From NCBI RefSeq assembly GCF_900184795.1, contig NZ_FXXN01000028.1:280632-344631 (forward strand): 64,000 nucleotides of DNA, in the 5' to 3' direction. The DNA is from Magnetospirillum sp. 15-1. Its GTDB lineage: Bacteria > Pseudomonadota > Alphaproteobacteria > Rhodospirillales > Magnetospirillaceae. Of this stretch, positions 1 to 9,456 are shown in pieces. A program made the position numbers and the translations under genes. The notes below the pieces were generated by a model, which saw only the letters and a program-made list of their open reading frames with translations, made no database searches and was not told where the DNA came from. How positions within the stretch are numbered: position 1 is the first letter of the stretch; each line of letters begins with the position of its first letter.

Positions 1-981
1 ATCTTCTGCTGGGCGGCGTCGGTCAGGCGCGAGGCCACCGAGGCGCTGGAGGAGACCTCGCGGCAGATTTCCGCCAAGGTCCACGGCACCTCGCGCCTGA
101 CCGACGCCGCCCAGCAGAAGATGGAGACCGCCGCCGCCACCGTCGACGGCCTGAAGGAGGCGACGGGCCGTATCCGCGACGTGGTGCGTCTCATTCAGTC
201 CATCGCCGGCCAGACACGCATGCTGGCGCTCAACGCCACCATCGAGGCGGCCAGGGCCGGCGAGATGGGCAAGGGCTTCGCCGTGGTGGCCGACGAGGTC
301 AAGCGCCTCGCCAAACTGACCGAGGACGGCATCCGGGGCGTCAACGCCCAAGCCCAGGCCATCGGCCAGGCCACCGACGAGACGGTGGCCATGGTCGAGG
401 AGGTGACGCTGTCCATTCAGGACATCAACACCATCGCCCAGGAAGTGAATCACGCCAGCGAGATGCAGCTGTCGGCCACCGCCGACATCAAGGGCAATGC
501 CGGGCAGGCCGCCGACCATACCGGTACCGTGCACGGCCATGCCCAGTCGGTGCTGAGTCAGGCCGAGCGCACCGGCATCACCGCCCAGCGGGTCAACGAA
601 CTGTCCATGGTGGTCAACCGCGACGTCAGCGATCTGCAGCGTCGCTTAGGCATCATCCTGCGCTCATCGGCGGCGGGCGACCGCCGCGCCGTGCCGCGCG
701 TTGCCCTGGGACTGGCTTTCTCGGGGCGGATCGGCGCCAAGGAGATCAAGGGCCATACCGGCGATCTGGCCAGCAAGGGCGTGGTGCTGGCCGGGCTCAA
801 CGACCCGTCGCTGGTGGGCCAGAGCGGCAGCCTGGACCTGGAGGGGATCGGCCAATTGCCCTGCGAGGCGGTGGGGGCCAGCGTTCTCGGCCTGCACGTG
901 CGGTTTCTCGAGGTGCCGCCGAGGGCCTTGACGGCCATTGCCGCCGCCCAGGACAAGGCCCGTACCGAGGAGCGCTTCTAG
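1..981 (+). CDS. Methyl-accepting chemotaxis protein, signalling and PilZ-like part (5' partial, ends at an in-frame TAG)
   Basis: The reading frame is open from base 1, so the true start lies outside the window. It shows the MCP cytoplasmic hairpin tip ([14 protein letters not shown], about bases 226-270, then [15 protein letters not shown]) that contacts CheA/CheW. From about base 680 an RRAVPR motif followed by [10 protein letters not shown] looks like a PilZ domain, which in other proteins binds cyclic di-GMP. The frame stops at TAG 979-981, but the same frame then continues through a domain normally fused to alphaproteobacterial MCPs (next entry). I read this as one receptor gene broken by a nonsense codon or a base error. 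The first 34 bases are an inverted copy of 89-122, so residues before about codon 12 are doubtful. Confidence 0.8.
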   Translation: MFCWAASVRREATEALEETSRQISAKVHGTSRLTDAAQQKMETAAATVDGLKEATGRIRDVVRLIQSIAGQTRMLALNATIEAARAGEMGKGFAVVADEVKRLAKLTEDGIRGVNAQAQAIGQATDETVAMVEEVTLSIQDINTIAQEVNHASEMQLSATADIKGNAGQAADHTGTVHGHAQSVLSQAERTGITAQRVNELSMVVNRDVSDLQRRLGIILRSSAAGDRRAVPRVALGLAFSGRIGAKEIKGHTGDLASKGVVLAGLNDPSLVGQSGSLDLEGIGQLPCEAVGASVLGLHVRFLEVPPRALTAIAAAQDKARTEERF

Positions 982-993
982 CATGCCGATCTG

Positions 994-1488
994 GTGCAGG
1001 GCGTGGCCGGCGGCGTCACCAGGGCTTTCGAGCAGGCGCTGAAGGCCGGGGAAATCACCGAGGCCGACCTGTTCGACACCCATTACGAGCCGATCCCCGG
1101 CACCGATCCCCAGCAATTCATGGCCCGGCACGCGGGCTTGACCGACCGGGTGGTGCACCAGTTCACCGAGACGGTCCTCGACAAGGACCCGCGCATCATC
1201 ATCTGCTGCGTCGCCGACCGCAACGGCTACATCGCCACTCACAACAAGAGGTATTCCCAGCCGCAGAAATTGGGCGAAACGGTGTGGAACGCCGCCAATT
1301 CCCGCAACCGCCGCATCTTCGACGACCGCGCCGGGCTGGTGGCGGCGCGCAATGTCCAGCCGTACTTCGTCCAGACCTATCCCCGCGACATGGGCGGCGG
1401 CAATTTCGTGGTGCTGAAGGAGTTCGACAGCCCAATCACCATCAAGGACAAGCATTGGGGCGCGGTGCGGCTGGCCATCAAGCCGTAG
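994..1488 (+). pseudogene. C-terminal sensory extension of the preceding MCP, separated by an in-frame stop
   Basis: This 164-codon stretch is in exactly the same frame as the MCP portion ending at 981, with only TAG and four sense codons between. It contains ITEADLFDTHYEPIPGTDPQ, then NGYIATHN and WNAANSRNRRIFDDR, features of the C-terminal Cache-like extension of many alphaproteobacterial chemoreceptors. The GTG at 994 has no convincing ribosome binding site, so independent translation is unlikely unless it is coupled to the stop. Whether the split is real (pseudogene), a sequencing error or read through cannot be told from this sequence. The family assignment rests on recalled similarity. 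Confidence 0.65.
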
Positions 1489-1515
1489 TATCGTGAGGGC
1501 GGCCGGAACGGAACC

Positions 1516-1665
1516 ATAAGACACGGACGGCACGGATGCGGAGCTTTGCTCCGCTCGCGGATGGACACGGATATGTATCCTTCCCGATTGTCGCCCTGGG
1601 GCGAGTCCGGGACGAGGATGGGGCAATTTCATAATCCGTGGCCGCGAAGCGGCATCCGCGTCCAT
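1516..1665 (+). repeat. REP-like composite palindromic repeat, copy A
   Basis: Noncoding sequence with two hairpins. The first is gcggagc-ttt-gctccgc at 1538-1554, embedded in CACGGAT and CGCGGATG motifs; the second is gccgc-gaa-gcggc at 1641-1653, flanked by ATCCGTG and ATCCGCG. The same architecture occurs inverted at 13124-13239. One stem position differs as A-T here versus T-A there, so pairing is preserved. The right end abuts the inverted repeat of the IS110-family element. Confidence 0.65.
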
Positions 1666-1681
1666 GTGTGGACGGCCCCTG

Positions 1682-1915
1682 CGTTGCAAGGAAAATTAGG
1701 CGCAGTGTCCGCCGGTCTGGGGCAGTCATGTGTCCGGCCTGTTTGCGCGGCACACCTTGCCGCTGGCCATGATGTGATCCGCGAACCGCTCCCAAATCAT
1801 CCGTACGGCCTCGACCGGCCGGGACACGAACAGGGTTTTTCGGCTCGTGGGTCTGACCGGTCGCCATCACGCTTTCATCGCCCTCGCAATCGAAGTGCCG
1901 TGGTTGGACTTTGGT
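1682..1915 (-). ncRNA. Candidate bridge/seek RNA region of the IS1111-type element
   Basis: This 234-bp noncoding part of the IS lies between the transposase stop and the left subterminal repeat. In IS1111-type elements the RNA that pairs with target and donor DNA comes from the noncoding end downstream of the transposase gene. I infer the location from element layout only. I did not fold the RNA or identify its guide loops. Confidence 0.35.
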
Positions 1916-2935
1916 TCAGGCGGCCAATCCGGCTTGCCTGTGATATGTGCCGCCATGGGCGAGAATAGCCCAGGCGATCCGGGCCAGCTTGTTGGCGATG
2001 GCGACGGTAGCCTTGCGTGCCGGCATGCGTTCCAGCAGCGCCTTGATCCACGGGCTTTCGGTTCGGTGGCGCAACATGCCGGTGGCACAGACGACGAGCA
2101 AGGAGCGGAGATAGCGGTCGCCGGCCTTGGTGATGGGGCCAAGGGCGGTCTTGCCTCCGGTCGAGTGCTGCGACGGCACCAGGCCGAGCCAGGCGGCGAA
2201 GTCGCGGCCGGTCTTGAAGCGATGAGGGTCGCCCATGGTGGCGGCGATGGCGCTGGCGGTGACCGGACCGATGGACGGGATGCTCGTCAGACGTCGACAG
2301 GCCTCGTCGGCGCGCTGAGCCGCCAGGACTTCGTGCTCGAGCGCATCGATCTTGGCCTCGGCATCGCGCAACTGTGCCGCCAGCATGCCCAGCGCCTCGC
2401 GCGCCAATTGCGGCAAAGCCAGATCGCCGGCATCCACGGCAAGAGCGATCAGGCCGTCGAGCGCTTTGTCGCCGCACGGCGCGACGATGCCGAACTCGGC
2501 CAGATGCGCCCGCACCGCATTGGCGAGCATGGTGCGCTGGCCCACCAGCATCTTGCGGGCACGATGAAGCATCAGCACCGCCTGCTGCTCGGGCGTCTTG
2601 ACCGGCACCCGGGGGACAGAGCGCCGCGCCATCGCTTCGCAAATGGCAGCGGCGTCATTGGCGTCGTTCTTGCGGCCGCGCTTGACGTACGGCTTCACAT
2701 AGGCCGGCGGGACCAGTACCACCTCGTGGCCCAGCGCCCCGATCTCCCGCGCCCAGTAATGGGCCGAGGCGCACGCCTCCATCCCCACCAGGCACGGCGA
2801 CAGCTTGGTGAAAAAGCCGAGAACCTGGCCGCGCTTCAACTGACGGCACAAAATCGCTTCTTCATCCGCATTCACCCCGTGCAGCGCAAACGCGCCCTTC
2901 GACAGGTCGATCGCAATCCTGATAATCTCGCTCAT
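1916..2935 (-). CDS. IS110-family transposase
   Basis: A 339-aa protein beginning MSEIIRIAIDLSKGAF. The N-terminal RuvC-like DEDD domain shows IAIDLSK (first Asp), GMEAC (Glu) and KNDANDAAAI (paired Asp at about residues 90-94). A helical linker spans about 120-215, and the C-terminal transposase_20 domain contains LTSIPSIGPVTASAIAATMG and FAAWLGLVPSQHSTGGK with the conserved serine region. Length and motifs are complete, so the enzyme may be active. ATG 2935 has a purine-rich site (agaggggg) just upstream. It lies inside the 16-bp inverted repeats and runs opposite to rpmI. Confidence 0.95.
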   Translation of the reverse strand: MSEIIRIAIDLSKGAFALHGVNADEEAILCRQLKRGQVLGFFTKLSPCLVGMEACASAHYWAREIGALGHEVVLVPPAYVKPYVKRGRKNDANDAAAICEAMARRSVPRVPVKTPEQQAVLMLHRARKMLVGQRTMLANAVRAHLAEFGIVAPCGDKALDGLIALAVDAGDLALPQLAREALGMLAAQLRDAEAKIDALEHEVLAAQRADEACRRLTSIPSIGPVTASAIAATMGDPHRFKTGRDFAAWLGLVPSQHSTGGKTALGPITKAGDRYLRSLLVVCATGMLRHRTESPWIKALLERMPARKATVAIANKLARIAWAILAHGGTYHRQAGLAA

Positions 2936-3014
2936 GGGCGGCCCCCTCTTTGTGGCGTCTCAGAAACGACCACGTTAGGGCACTTCGATGCCGGTGAGCA
3001 GGGGCCGTCCACAC

Positions 3015-3070
3015 CATCATCCGTGAGCCGGCGGAATGCCGGCTATCCGGCAAGTCCGTGTCTATTTCAC
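3015..3070. repeat. REP-like palindromic repeat, half copy on the right flank of the IS
   Basis: Starts directly after the right IS repeat with CATCATCCGTG, then an agccggc-ggaat-gccggct hairpin, then ATCCG and GTCCGTGTCTA. This order matches one half of the repeat at 13191-13238 (CATCCGCGAG, hairpin, ATCCGTG, TCCGTGTCTTA). The stem sequence differs but the palindromic structure is kept. With copy A on the other side it indicates that the IS sits in a cluster of these repeats. Confidence 0.55.
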
Positions 3071-3212
3071 CGGCCAAAATTGGAAGTGATTCCATCCCCT
3101 TGCATTCATGGATCGCCCAAGCTATAAGCGTCCCCTTCCTGAGCGGACAAGGCTGTTAGGGCTGCCTTGCCGTTCCTCGTCGCTGAACCATTCAGACTAA
3201 GGATAAGCGCAA

Positions 3213-3416
3213 ATGCCCAAGATGAAGACCAAGAGCTCCGCCAAGAAGCGGTTCAAGCTCACCGGCACCGGCAAGGTGAAGGGCAACGTGGCGTTCAAGC
3301 GTCACTGCCTGTCGGCGAAGTCGCAGAAGATGAAGCGCCAGGCGCGCGGCACCTTCCTGCTGTTCAAGACGGACAGCGACAACGTCAAGAAGTACTTCCT
3401 GCCGAACGGAGGCTGA
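3213..3416 (+). CDS. rpmI: 50S ribosomal protein L35
   Basis: A 67-aa, strongly basic protein beginning [20 protein letters not shown], the typical L35 N-terminus, at normal family length. It is a late-assembly large-subunit protein. AAGGA precedes the ATG. rplT starts 3 bp after its stop, so the two are co-transcribed. The usual upstream neighbour infC is not here; an IS and repeats occupy that side, so infC must lie elsewhere. Confidence 0.97.
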   Translation: MPKMKTKSSAKKRFKLTGTGKVKGNVAFKRHCLSAKSQKMKRQARGTFLLFKTDSDNVKKYFLPNGG

Positions 3417-3419
3417 TAA

Positions 3420-3776
3420 ATGGCTCGCGTCAAGCGGGGCGTCACCACGCACGCCCGTCACAAGAAGATTCTCAAGCTCGCCAAGGGTTATCGCGGCCGG
3501 TCCAGCACCTGCTTCCGCGTTGCGATCCAGAAGGTCGAGAAGGCCCTGCGGTATGCCTATCGCGACCGCCGCGCCAAGAAGCGCAATTTCCGCGCCCTGT
3601 GGATTCAGCGCATCAACGCCGGCTCGCGCGCCTACGGCCTGCCGTACTCGCGTTTCATGGACGGCTTGAAGAAGGCCGGCATCGCGCTCGACCGCAAGGT
3701 GCTGTCCGATATCGCCATCCGCGAGCCCGATGCGTTTAAGTCGCTGGTGGAAAAGGCTCAGGCCGCCCTCCAGTAG
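3420..3776 (+). CDS. rplT: 50S ribosomal protein L20
   Basis: 118 aa, full length for L20, beginning [20 protein letters not shown], with the basic RNA-binding N-terminus and the globular part ([20 protein letters not shown]). L20 binds 23S rRNA early in 50S assembly and in enterobacteria represses its own operon. No such control site could be defined here. The gene is followed by a hairpin terminator before pheS. Confidence 0.97.
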
Positions 3777-3807
3777 GACTTCCTTTCGGGAAGCAATGTG
3801 TTGGAGA

Positions 3808-3838
3808 GGGGCCGGCCCAATCGGGGCGGCCCCTTTTC
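3808..3838 (+). terminator. Rho-independent terminator (possibly partial) between rplT and pheS
   Basis: Stem ggggccg (3808-3814) and cggcccc (3827-3833), 12-nt loop, followed by TTTT. It lies 32 bp past the rplT stop and 22 bp before pheS. It could end rpmI-rplT transcripts or attenuate read-through into pheST. Confidence 0.75.
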
Positions 3839-3859
3839 CTGTCTTGGGGAACGAGAGAC

Positions 3860-4936
3860 ATGCACGACCTCGATCAACTCCGCGCGCAGGCGCTGGCCGA
3901 CGTGGCCGCCGCCGCCACACTGGATCAGCTGGAAGCCGTCCGCGTCGCCGCGCTCGGCAAGAAGGGCACCGTCACCGGCCTGATGAAGACCCTGGGCGGC
4001 ATGGGGCCCGACGAGCGCAAGGCCGCCGGCGCGGCGCTCAACGCGGCGCGTGACCAGATCGAGGGCGCGCTGTCGGCGGCCAAGGCGACGCTGGAGGCCA
4101 AGGCCCTGGACGAGCGCCTGGCCCGCGAGCGCATCGACGTGACGCTGCCGTCCCGGCCCGAGGCCATGGGGCGCATCCACCCCATTTCCCAGGTCATGGA
4201 CGAGATGAGCGCCATCTTCGCCCAGATGGGCTTCGACGTGGCGGAAGGCCCCGACATCGAGGACGACTTCCACAATTTCAACGCGCTGAACATCCCGCCT
4301 GAGCATCCGGCGCGCCAGATGCACGATACCTTCTATTTCGGCGAGAAGCCGGATGGCGGCCGCCATCTGCTGCGTACCCATACCAGCCCGGTGCAGATCC
4401 GCACCATGCTGGCCAACAAGCCGCCGATCCGCATCATCGCCCCGGGCCGCACCTATCGCTGCGATTCGGACATGACCCATACCCCCATGTTCCATCAGAT
4501 CGAGGGTCTGGTCATCGACGAGGTCACCCATATGGGCCACCTCAAGGGCTGCCTGCTGGAATTCGTCCGCGCCTTCTTCGAGGTGGACGATGTGCCGGTG
4601 CGCTTTAGGCCCAGCTTCTTCCCCTTCACCGAGCCCTCGGCCGAGGTCGATATCGGCTGTTCGCGCGAAGGCGGCGAACTGAAGATCGGACCCGGAGCCG
4701 GCTGGCTGGAAATCGGCGGTTCGGGCATGGTCCATCCCAATGTGCTCAGGAACTGCGGCATCGACCCCGACCGCTACCAGGGCTTCGCCTTCGGCATGGG
4801 CGTCGAGCGCATGGCCATGCTGAAATACGGCATCCCCGATCTGCGCACCTTCTTCGATTCCGATCTGCGCTGGCTGAAGCATTACGGCTTCGTGCCGCTC
4901 GACGTTCCCACGCTCGCGGGAGGGCTGACCCGATGA
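3860..4936 (+). CDS. pheS: Phenylalanyl-tRNA synthetase alpha subunit
   Basis: 358 aa. The N-terminal coiled coil (about 1-90) is followed by the class II catalytic core. Motif 2 lies around [12 protein letters not shown] and [20 protein letters not shown]; the motif 3 region is [20 protein letters not shown] near the C-terminus. It forms the (alpha-beta)2 enzyme that charges tRNA-Phe, with the catalytic site in this subunit. Its stop overlaps the pheT start (ATGA at 4933-4936), which couples synthesis of the two subunits. Confidence 0.98.
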   Translation: MHDLDQLRAQALADVAAAATLDQLEAVRVAALGKKGTVTGLMKTLGGMGPDERKAAGAALNAARDQIEGALSAAKATLEAKALDERLARERIDVTLPSRPEAMGRIHPISQVMDEMSAIFAQMGFDVAEGPDIEDDFHNFNALNIPPEHPARQMHDTFYFGEKPDGGRHLLRTHTSPVQIRTMLANKPPIRIIAPGRTYRCDSDMTHTPMFHQIEGLVIDEVTHMGHLKGCLLEFVRAFFEVDDVPVRFRPSFFPFTEPSAEVDIGCSREGGELKIGPGAGWLEIGGSGMVHPNVLRNCGIDPDRYQGFAFGMGVERMAMLKYGIPDLRTFFDSDLRWLKHYGFVPLDVPTLAGGLTR

Positions 4937-7377
4937 AGTTCACGCTGGACTGGCTCAAGACTCATCTCGACACCGAGGCGAGCCTCGCCGAAATCGAAGT
5001 GGGCCTCACCGCCATCGGCCTCGAGGTCGAGGGTATCGACGACCCCGCCAAGCACCTGGGCGGCTTCGTGGTCGGCCATATCCTGGAGGCCGAGAAGCAT
5101 CCCGACGCCGACAAGCTGAAGCTGTGCAAGGTGGATTCGGGCAACGGCGTGCTGCAGGTGGTCTGCGGCGCCCCCAACGCGCGCGCCGGCCTCAAGGTCA
5201 TCCTGGCCCAGCCGGGCACCTATATCCCCATCACCGGCGACGTGCTGAAGAAGGGCAAGGTCAGGGGCGTGGAAAGCCAGGGCATGATGTGCTCGTGGCG
5301 TGAGCTGAAGCTGGGCGAGGACCACGAGGGCATCGCCGAACTGGACGTGACCGTCGCGGTGGGCGCCAGCCTGCTCGATATCATGAGCTTCGATCCCATG
5401 ATCGAGATCTCGGTCACCCCCAACCGGGTCGACTGCCTGGGCGTGCGCGGCATCGCCCGCGATCTGGCCGCCTTCGGCCTGGGCAATCTGAAGCCGCTCA
5501 AGGTCGAGCCGGTGCCCGGTTCGTTCAAGAGCCCCATCGGCGTGCGTCTGGATTTCGCCCCCGAGGACGCCAATGCCTGCCCGCTGTTCGCCGGCCGCCT
5601 GATCCGGGGTGTGAAGAACGGCGACAGCCCGCAGTGGCTGAAGGACCGCCTGACCGCCATTGGGCTCCGCCCCATCTCGGCCCTGGTGGACATCACCAAT
5701 TTCTTCGCCTACGACCTGTGCCGTCCGCTGCACGTCTTCGACGCCGCCAAGGTCAAGGGCGACATCCGCGCCCGCCTGGCCAAGGATGGCGAGACCCTGG
5801 CCGGTCTCAACGGCAAGACCTATACCCTGGACGCCGGCATGACGGTCATCGCCGACGAGAACGGCCCCGAGGCCCTGGCCGGCATCCTGGGGGCTGAGCA
5901 TTCGGGCTGCACCGAGGCCACCACCCAGGTGTTCCTGGAAGCCGCCTATTTCGATCCCATCCGCACCGCCGCGACGGGCCGCAAGCTGGACATCCTGTCC
6001 GATGCCCGCTTCCGCTTCGAGCGCGGCGTCGATCCGGCCTTCGTGGTTCCGTCCATGGAGCTGGCGACACGGATGATCCTCGATCTGTGCGGCGGCGAGG
6101 CCTCGGAAGCGGTGATCGCCGGGACCGAGCCCGACTGGCAGAAATCCATCGTGCTGCGCCCCAACCGCGTCGCCGAGCTGGGCGGCGTCGAGGTGTCGAT
6201 CCAGCGCATGGAGACCATCCTCAACGATCTGGGCTGCGCCGTGGCCGAGCACGACGCCCTCGCCGGCGATGTCGGCGAAAACGGTTCGCGAGCGTGGCCC
6301 GCTGGGGGGCTGCTGGTCAATCCGCCGTCGTGGCGCGGCGACATCACCGCCGAGCACGATCTGGTGGAAGAGGTCATCCGCATCAACGGCTACGACAACA
6401 TCCCGGCCGTTCCCATGCCGCGTCCTTCCAGCCCTAAGCCGGTGCTGACCGCCGGCCAGCGCCGCGCCGGCTGGGTGCGCCGCCAGTTGGCGACCCGCGG
6501 ACTGGTGGAGACGGTGACCTGGTCGTTCCTGCCCGAAGCCCATGCCGTGATGTTCGGCGGCGGGGCGCCCGAGATGCATCTGGCCAATCCCATCTCGTCG
6601 GACCTCGACGTCATGCGTCCCTCGGTGCTGCCCAATCTGGTCAGTGCCGCCGGCCGTAACGCCGACCGCGGCATGAAGGATCTGGGCCTGTTCGAGCTGG
6701 GGCCGCAATTCGACGGACCCGAGCCGGGGCAGCAGCGTCTGGTGGCCGCCGGCATCCGGGCCGGCCGGGCGCGCGGCCGCCATTGGGCCGATCCGGCCCG
6801 CAATGTGGATGCCTTCGACGCCAAGGCCGATTGCCTGTCCGCCGTGGCCGCCGCCGGAGCCAATCCCGACAGCCTGCAGGTGGTCGCCGAGGCCCCCGCC
6901 TGGTACCACCCCGGCCGCTCCGGCACGCTGAAGCTGGGCAACAAGCCGGTGGGCTTCTTCGGCGAGATTCATCCGGGCATCCTGTCCAAGCTGGACGTCA
7001 AGGGTCCGGTGGTCGGCTTCGAACTGTTCCTCGAAGCCCTGCCGGCGCAAAAGGCCAAGGCCACCAGGGCCAAGCCGCTGCTCAAGGCCTCGGCCCTGCA
7101 GCCGCTCGACCGCGACTTCGCCTTCACGCTGGATTCGGGCGTGGCGGCGGATGCGGTGGTCCGCGCCGCCAAGACCGCCGACCGGGCCCTGATCTCCGAC
7201 GTGGCGGTGTTCGACCTCTATGAGGGCGACAAGATGGCGGCGGGCAAGAAGTCCCTGGCCATCACCGTGACGCTGCAGCCCACCGACAAGACCCTGACCG
7301 ACGAGGAAATCGAGGCGGTGGGCGCGAAGATCGTCGCGGCGGTGGCCAAGGCCACCGGCGGCGAGCTTCGCGGCTGA
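4933..7377 (+). CDS. pheT: Phenylalanyl-tRNA synthetase beta subunit
   Basis: 814 aa, standard bacterial length. Domains in order: N-terminal B1, an EMAP-like tRNA-binding fold ([20 protein letters not shown], about residues 39-60), the B3/B4 editing domain ([12 protein letters not shown] nearby), B5, the catalytic-like B6/B7 core, and a C-terminal anticodon-binding FDX-ACB domain ([16 protein letters not shown], about residue 720 onward). The start overlaps the pheS stop. A very long antisense frame crosses this gene, but it reflects GC-biased third positions. Confidence 0.98.
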   Translation: MKFTLDWLKTHLDTEASLAEIEVGLTAIGLEVEGIDDPAKHLGGFVVGHILEAEKHPDADKLKLCKVDSGNGVLQVVCGAPNARAGLKVILAQPGTYIPITGDVLKKGKVRGVESQGMMCSWRELKLGEDHEGIAELDVTVAVGASLLDIMSFDPMIEISVTPNRVDCLGVRGIARDLAAFGLGNLKPLKVEPVPGSFKSPIGVRLDFAPEDANACPLFAGRLIRGVKNGDSPQWLKDRLTAIGLRPISALVDITNFFAYDLCRPLHVFDAAKVKGDIRARLAKDGETLAGLNGKTYTLDAGMTVIADENGPEALAGILGAEHSGCTEATTQVFLEAAYFDPIRTAATGRKLDILSDARFRFERGVDPAFVVPSMELATRMILDLCGGEASEAVIAGTEPDWQKSIVLRPNRVAELGGVEVSIQRMETILNDLGCAVAEHDALAGDVGENGSRAWPAGGLLVNPPSWRGDITAEHDLVEEVIRINGYDNIPAVPMPRPSSPKPVLTAGQRRAGWVRRQLATRGLVETVTWSFLPEAHAVMFGGGAPEMHLANPISSDLDVMRPSVLPNLVSAAGRNADRGMKDLGLFELGPQFDGPEPGQQRLVAAGIRAGRARGRHWADPARNVDAFDAKADCLSAVAAAGANPDSLQVVAEAPAWYHPGRSGTLKLGNKPVGFFGEIHPGILSKLDVKGPVVGFELFLEALPAQKAKATRAKPLLKASALQPLDRDFAFTLDSGVAADAVVRAAKTADRALISDVAVFDLYEGDKMAAGKKSLAITVTLQPTDKTLTDEEIEAVGAKIVAAVAKATGGELRG

Positions 7378-7386
7378 TCCCAGGCG

Positions 7387-7995
7387 GTGCCGACCATCAT
7401 CCTGGTCCGCCACGGCGAGACCCGATGGAACCGCGAAGGCCGCGTCCAGGGCCACGGCGATTCGCCGTTGACGCCCAAGGGCGCGGCCCAGGCGCGGGCC
7501 TATGGGCTGCGGCTGCGGCAGATGCTGGGCGCCGGAATCCTGGGCGATCGGCGGGAATGGCGGGTGGTGTCCAGTCCGCTGGGCCGCTGCGCCCAGACCA
7601 CCGGCATCCTGTGCGAGGTGGCCGAACTGGATTTCCACTCCATCACTTTCGATGATCGCCTGCGCGAGGTCCATACCGGCGAGTGGTCCGGCCTGCCCAA
7701 GGCGGAACTGGCCGCCCGTCATCCCGGCATTCTGGAGAGCGACGGACTGGATCACTGGGTGTTCCGCTGTCCCGGCGGAGAAAGCCATCAGGCGGTGACC
7801 AGCCGCCTTGCCGAGTGGCTGGCGGGTCTGGCGCCCGGTGACAAGGTGGTCGCGGTCAGCCACGGCATCGCCGGCCGGGTGCTGCGCGGCCTCTATCTGG
7901 GTAGCGATCCCGACCAGGCCATGCGGGGCGATTCACCCCAGGACGCATTGTTCTTTATGGCAAGAGGGTGCATCGAACGAATTAGCGTTCAATAA
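7387..7995 (+). CDS. Histidine phosphatase family protein (phosphoglycerate mutase-like)
   Basis: 202 aa with a GTG start 9 bp after pheT. The catalytic LVRHGETRWNREGRVQG motif is at residues 6-22, the acidic residue lies in LREVHTGEWSGL, and the second catalytic histidine is in VSHGIAGRVLRG. These are the residues of the branch-2 phosphatase/mutase superfamily. The substrate cannot be deduced; cofactor-dependent PGAM is only one possibility. It is probably co-transcribed with pheST. Confidence 0.85.
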   Translation: MPTIILVRHGETRWNREGRVQGHGDSPLTPKGAAQARAYGLRLRQMLGAGILGDRREWRVVSSPLGRCAQTTGILCEVAELDFHSITFDDRLREVHTGEWSGLPKAELAARHPGILESDGLDHWVFRCPGGESHQAVTSRLAEWLAGLAPGDKVVAVSHGIAGRVLRGLYLGSDPDQAMRGDSPQDALFFMARGCIERISVQ

Positions 7996-8041
7996 ACTCT
8001 CGCTCCGTTGCGCCGCACAAAACCCCGTGCCATGATGAATT

Positions 8042-8491
8042 ATGATGGACGGTAACGTTAGGTTTCGTTTTTCGGCTCGGACCACCGCCGAGGTCATGGC
8101 GCAGATTCTGCGTCTGGCCAACGGGGCGGCGTTTGCCGGCGGACTGAACCCGGCGCAATGGAGCGCGCTGCGCTATCTCGCCGACGCGGTGCCCGAGGCC
8201 CGCACCGTCACCGCCTTCGCCCACTACCATGCCACCACCAGCGGCACCGCCAGCCAGACGGTGGCCGCCCTGGTGCGCAAAGGTCTGGTGGACCGCCTGC
8301 CCGAATTGGGCGACCGTCGCCGCAACCGTCTGGAACTGACCTCGGCGGGCCACGAATTGCTGCAGGACGATCCCCTGGGCAGCATCGCCGCCGCCATCGC
8401 CGCTCAATTGCCCGAGGTGCAGGAAGCCCTGGCCCATGGGCTGGAGGTGACGCTGCGCACCCTGGTCCGGCCGGAAGACGGTCAAGACTGA
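8042..8491 (+). CDS. MarR-family winged-helix transcriptional regulator
   Basis: 149 aa. A helix-turn-helix region (TVTAFAHYHATTSGTASQTV, then LVRKGLVDR) and the wing DRRRNRLELTSAGHELL match MarR family layout; members bind palindromic operators as dimers. Ligand and targets are unknown. The adjacent convergent gene encodes a dienelactone hydrolase-like protein, a conceivable but unproven target. Nearby in-frame ATG codons make the exact start slightly uncertain. Confidence 0.75.
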   Translation: MMDGNVRFRFSARTTAEVMAQILRLANGAAFAGGLNPAQWSALRYLADAVPEARTVTAFAHYHATTSGTASQTVAALVRKGLVDRLPELGDRRRNRLELTSAGHELLQDDPLGSIAAAIAAQLPEVQEALAHGLEVTLRTLVRPEDGQD

Positions 8492-8502
8492 GGATCGGGG
8501 CA

Positions 8503-8522
8503 CCCCGGCGTCACGGCCGGGG
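8503..8522. terminator. Hairpin between convergent genes
   Basis: Stem ccccggc / gccgggg with a 6-nt loop, between the MarR gene and the convergent dienelactone hydrolase gene. No clear T-tract follows on either strand, so a terminator role is only likely. Confidence 0.4.
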
Positions 8523-8550
8523 CACCCCTGATTTCCATTCCGGAAAAACG

Positions 8551-9417
8551 TCATCCCACTCCGTTGGCCTTGAACCAGGCCAAGGCCTTGGTCCAGCCGT
8601 CCTTGGCCGGCGCCTCGCGGTAGGAGGGGCGGTAATCGGCGTGGAAGGCGTGGGGGGCGTCGGGATAGACCACCAGTTCCACCTTGACCCGCGCCACCTT
8701 GACCGCCGCCCGCATCTTCTCGACGGTATCGACCGGAATACCCTGGTCGGCGCCGCCGTAAAGGCCCAGCACCGGCGCGTACAAATCGCCTGCGATGTCC
8801 AAGGGCTGCTTCGGCGTCTCCGGAGTCGGGCTGCCCACCAGCTTGCCGTACCAGGCGACCGCCGCCTTCAGCTTGGGATTATGGGCGGCGTAAAGCCACA
8901 CTGCGCGGCCGCCCCAGCAAAAGCCGGTGACGCCCAGCCGGTTGGAATCGCCGCCATTGGCCGCCGCCCACGCCGCCGCCGCGTCCAGATCGGACAGTAC
9001 CTGGGTATCGGGCACGCGGGCGACGATGGTCGACAGGATGGTGGGAATATCGGTCAGCACGGCGGGATCGCCTTGGCGGAAATACAGTTCCGGCGCGACC
9101 GCCAGATAGCCCAGCTTGGCGAAGCGGCGGCAGACGTCGCGGATATGCTCGTGGACGCCGAAGATCTCCTGGATCACCAGGATGATGGGAAACGGCCCCT
9201 TGCCCTCGGGACCGGCGGCATAGGCCGGCATGGAATGGCCGCCCGGGGTGGGGATCATCACCGCTCCGGCCGACAGGCCCGTGGCGTCGGTGGAGATGGC
9301 GCCGGCCGAGGCGGGGCTGACCGCCAGGGCGTAGCCGGTGGCCAGTACGGCGGCCGACACGAAACCGCGCCGGGTCATGTCGGTCTTGGGCATCAGACTC
9401 TTGACGTCGTCGTTCAT
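8551..9417 (-). CDS. Dienelactone hydrolase family protein with Tat-type signal
   Basis: 288 aa from ATG 9417, chosen because a perfect Shine-Dalgarno (AGGGAGG) precedes it; the longer upstream frame lacks one. Near the N-terminus [18 protein letters not shown] is a twin-arginine-like signal, suggesting export. The alpha/beta-hydrolase core has the dienelactone-hydrolase nucleophile in GFCWGG (Cys), the Asp in YGGADQGIP and the His in APHAFHADY, with the Glu of IQEIFG that orders the active site. Substrate is unknown. It diverges from yggT. Confidence 0.88.
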   Translation of the reverse strand: MNDDVKSLMPKTDMTRRGFVSAAVLATGYALAVSPASAGAISTDATGLSAGAVMIPTPGGHSMPAYAAGPEGKGPFPIILVIQEIFGVHEHIRDVCRRFAKLGYLAVAPELYFRQGDPAVLTDIPTILSTIVARVPDTQVLSDLDAAAAWAAANGGDSNRLGVTGFCWGGRAVWLYAAHNPKLKAAVAWYGKLVGSPTPETPKQPLDIAGDLYAPVLGLYGGADQGIPVDTVEKMRAAVKVARVKVELVVYPDAPHAFHADYRPSYREAPAKDGWTKALAWFKANGVG

Positions 9418-9456
9418 TACCACCCTCCCTAAATTCGAGTGCTTCCAAAGATGGCA

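Larger units (their letters stand above)
1666..3014 (-). mobile_element. IS1111-type insertion sequence (IS110 family)
   Basis: The single transposase gene (1916-2935, minus) is bracketed by a perfect 16-bp inverted repeat: gtgtggacggcccctg at 1666-1681 and its complement at 2999-3014. IS110-family members of the IS1111 subgroup carry such subterminal repeats, with true ends a few bases further out. About 65 bp separates the right repeat from the transposase start and about 235 bp follows its stop, matching the IS1111 layout in which the long noncoding end lies 3' of the gene. Both outer flanks are pieces of the REP-like repeat, so that repeat was probably the target. No target duplication is evident, as expected for this family. 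Confidence 0.75.

Noticed and set aside
4882-7863. 993-aa open frame on the minus strand across pheT
   Set aside because: It lies opposite a well-supported gene, has repetitive H/G/Q/D-rich composition typical of antisense frames in GC-rich DNA, and no family motif.
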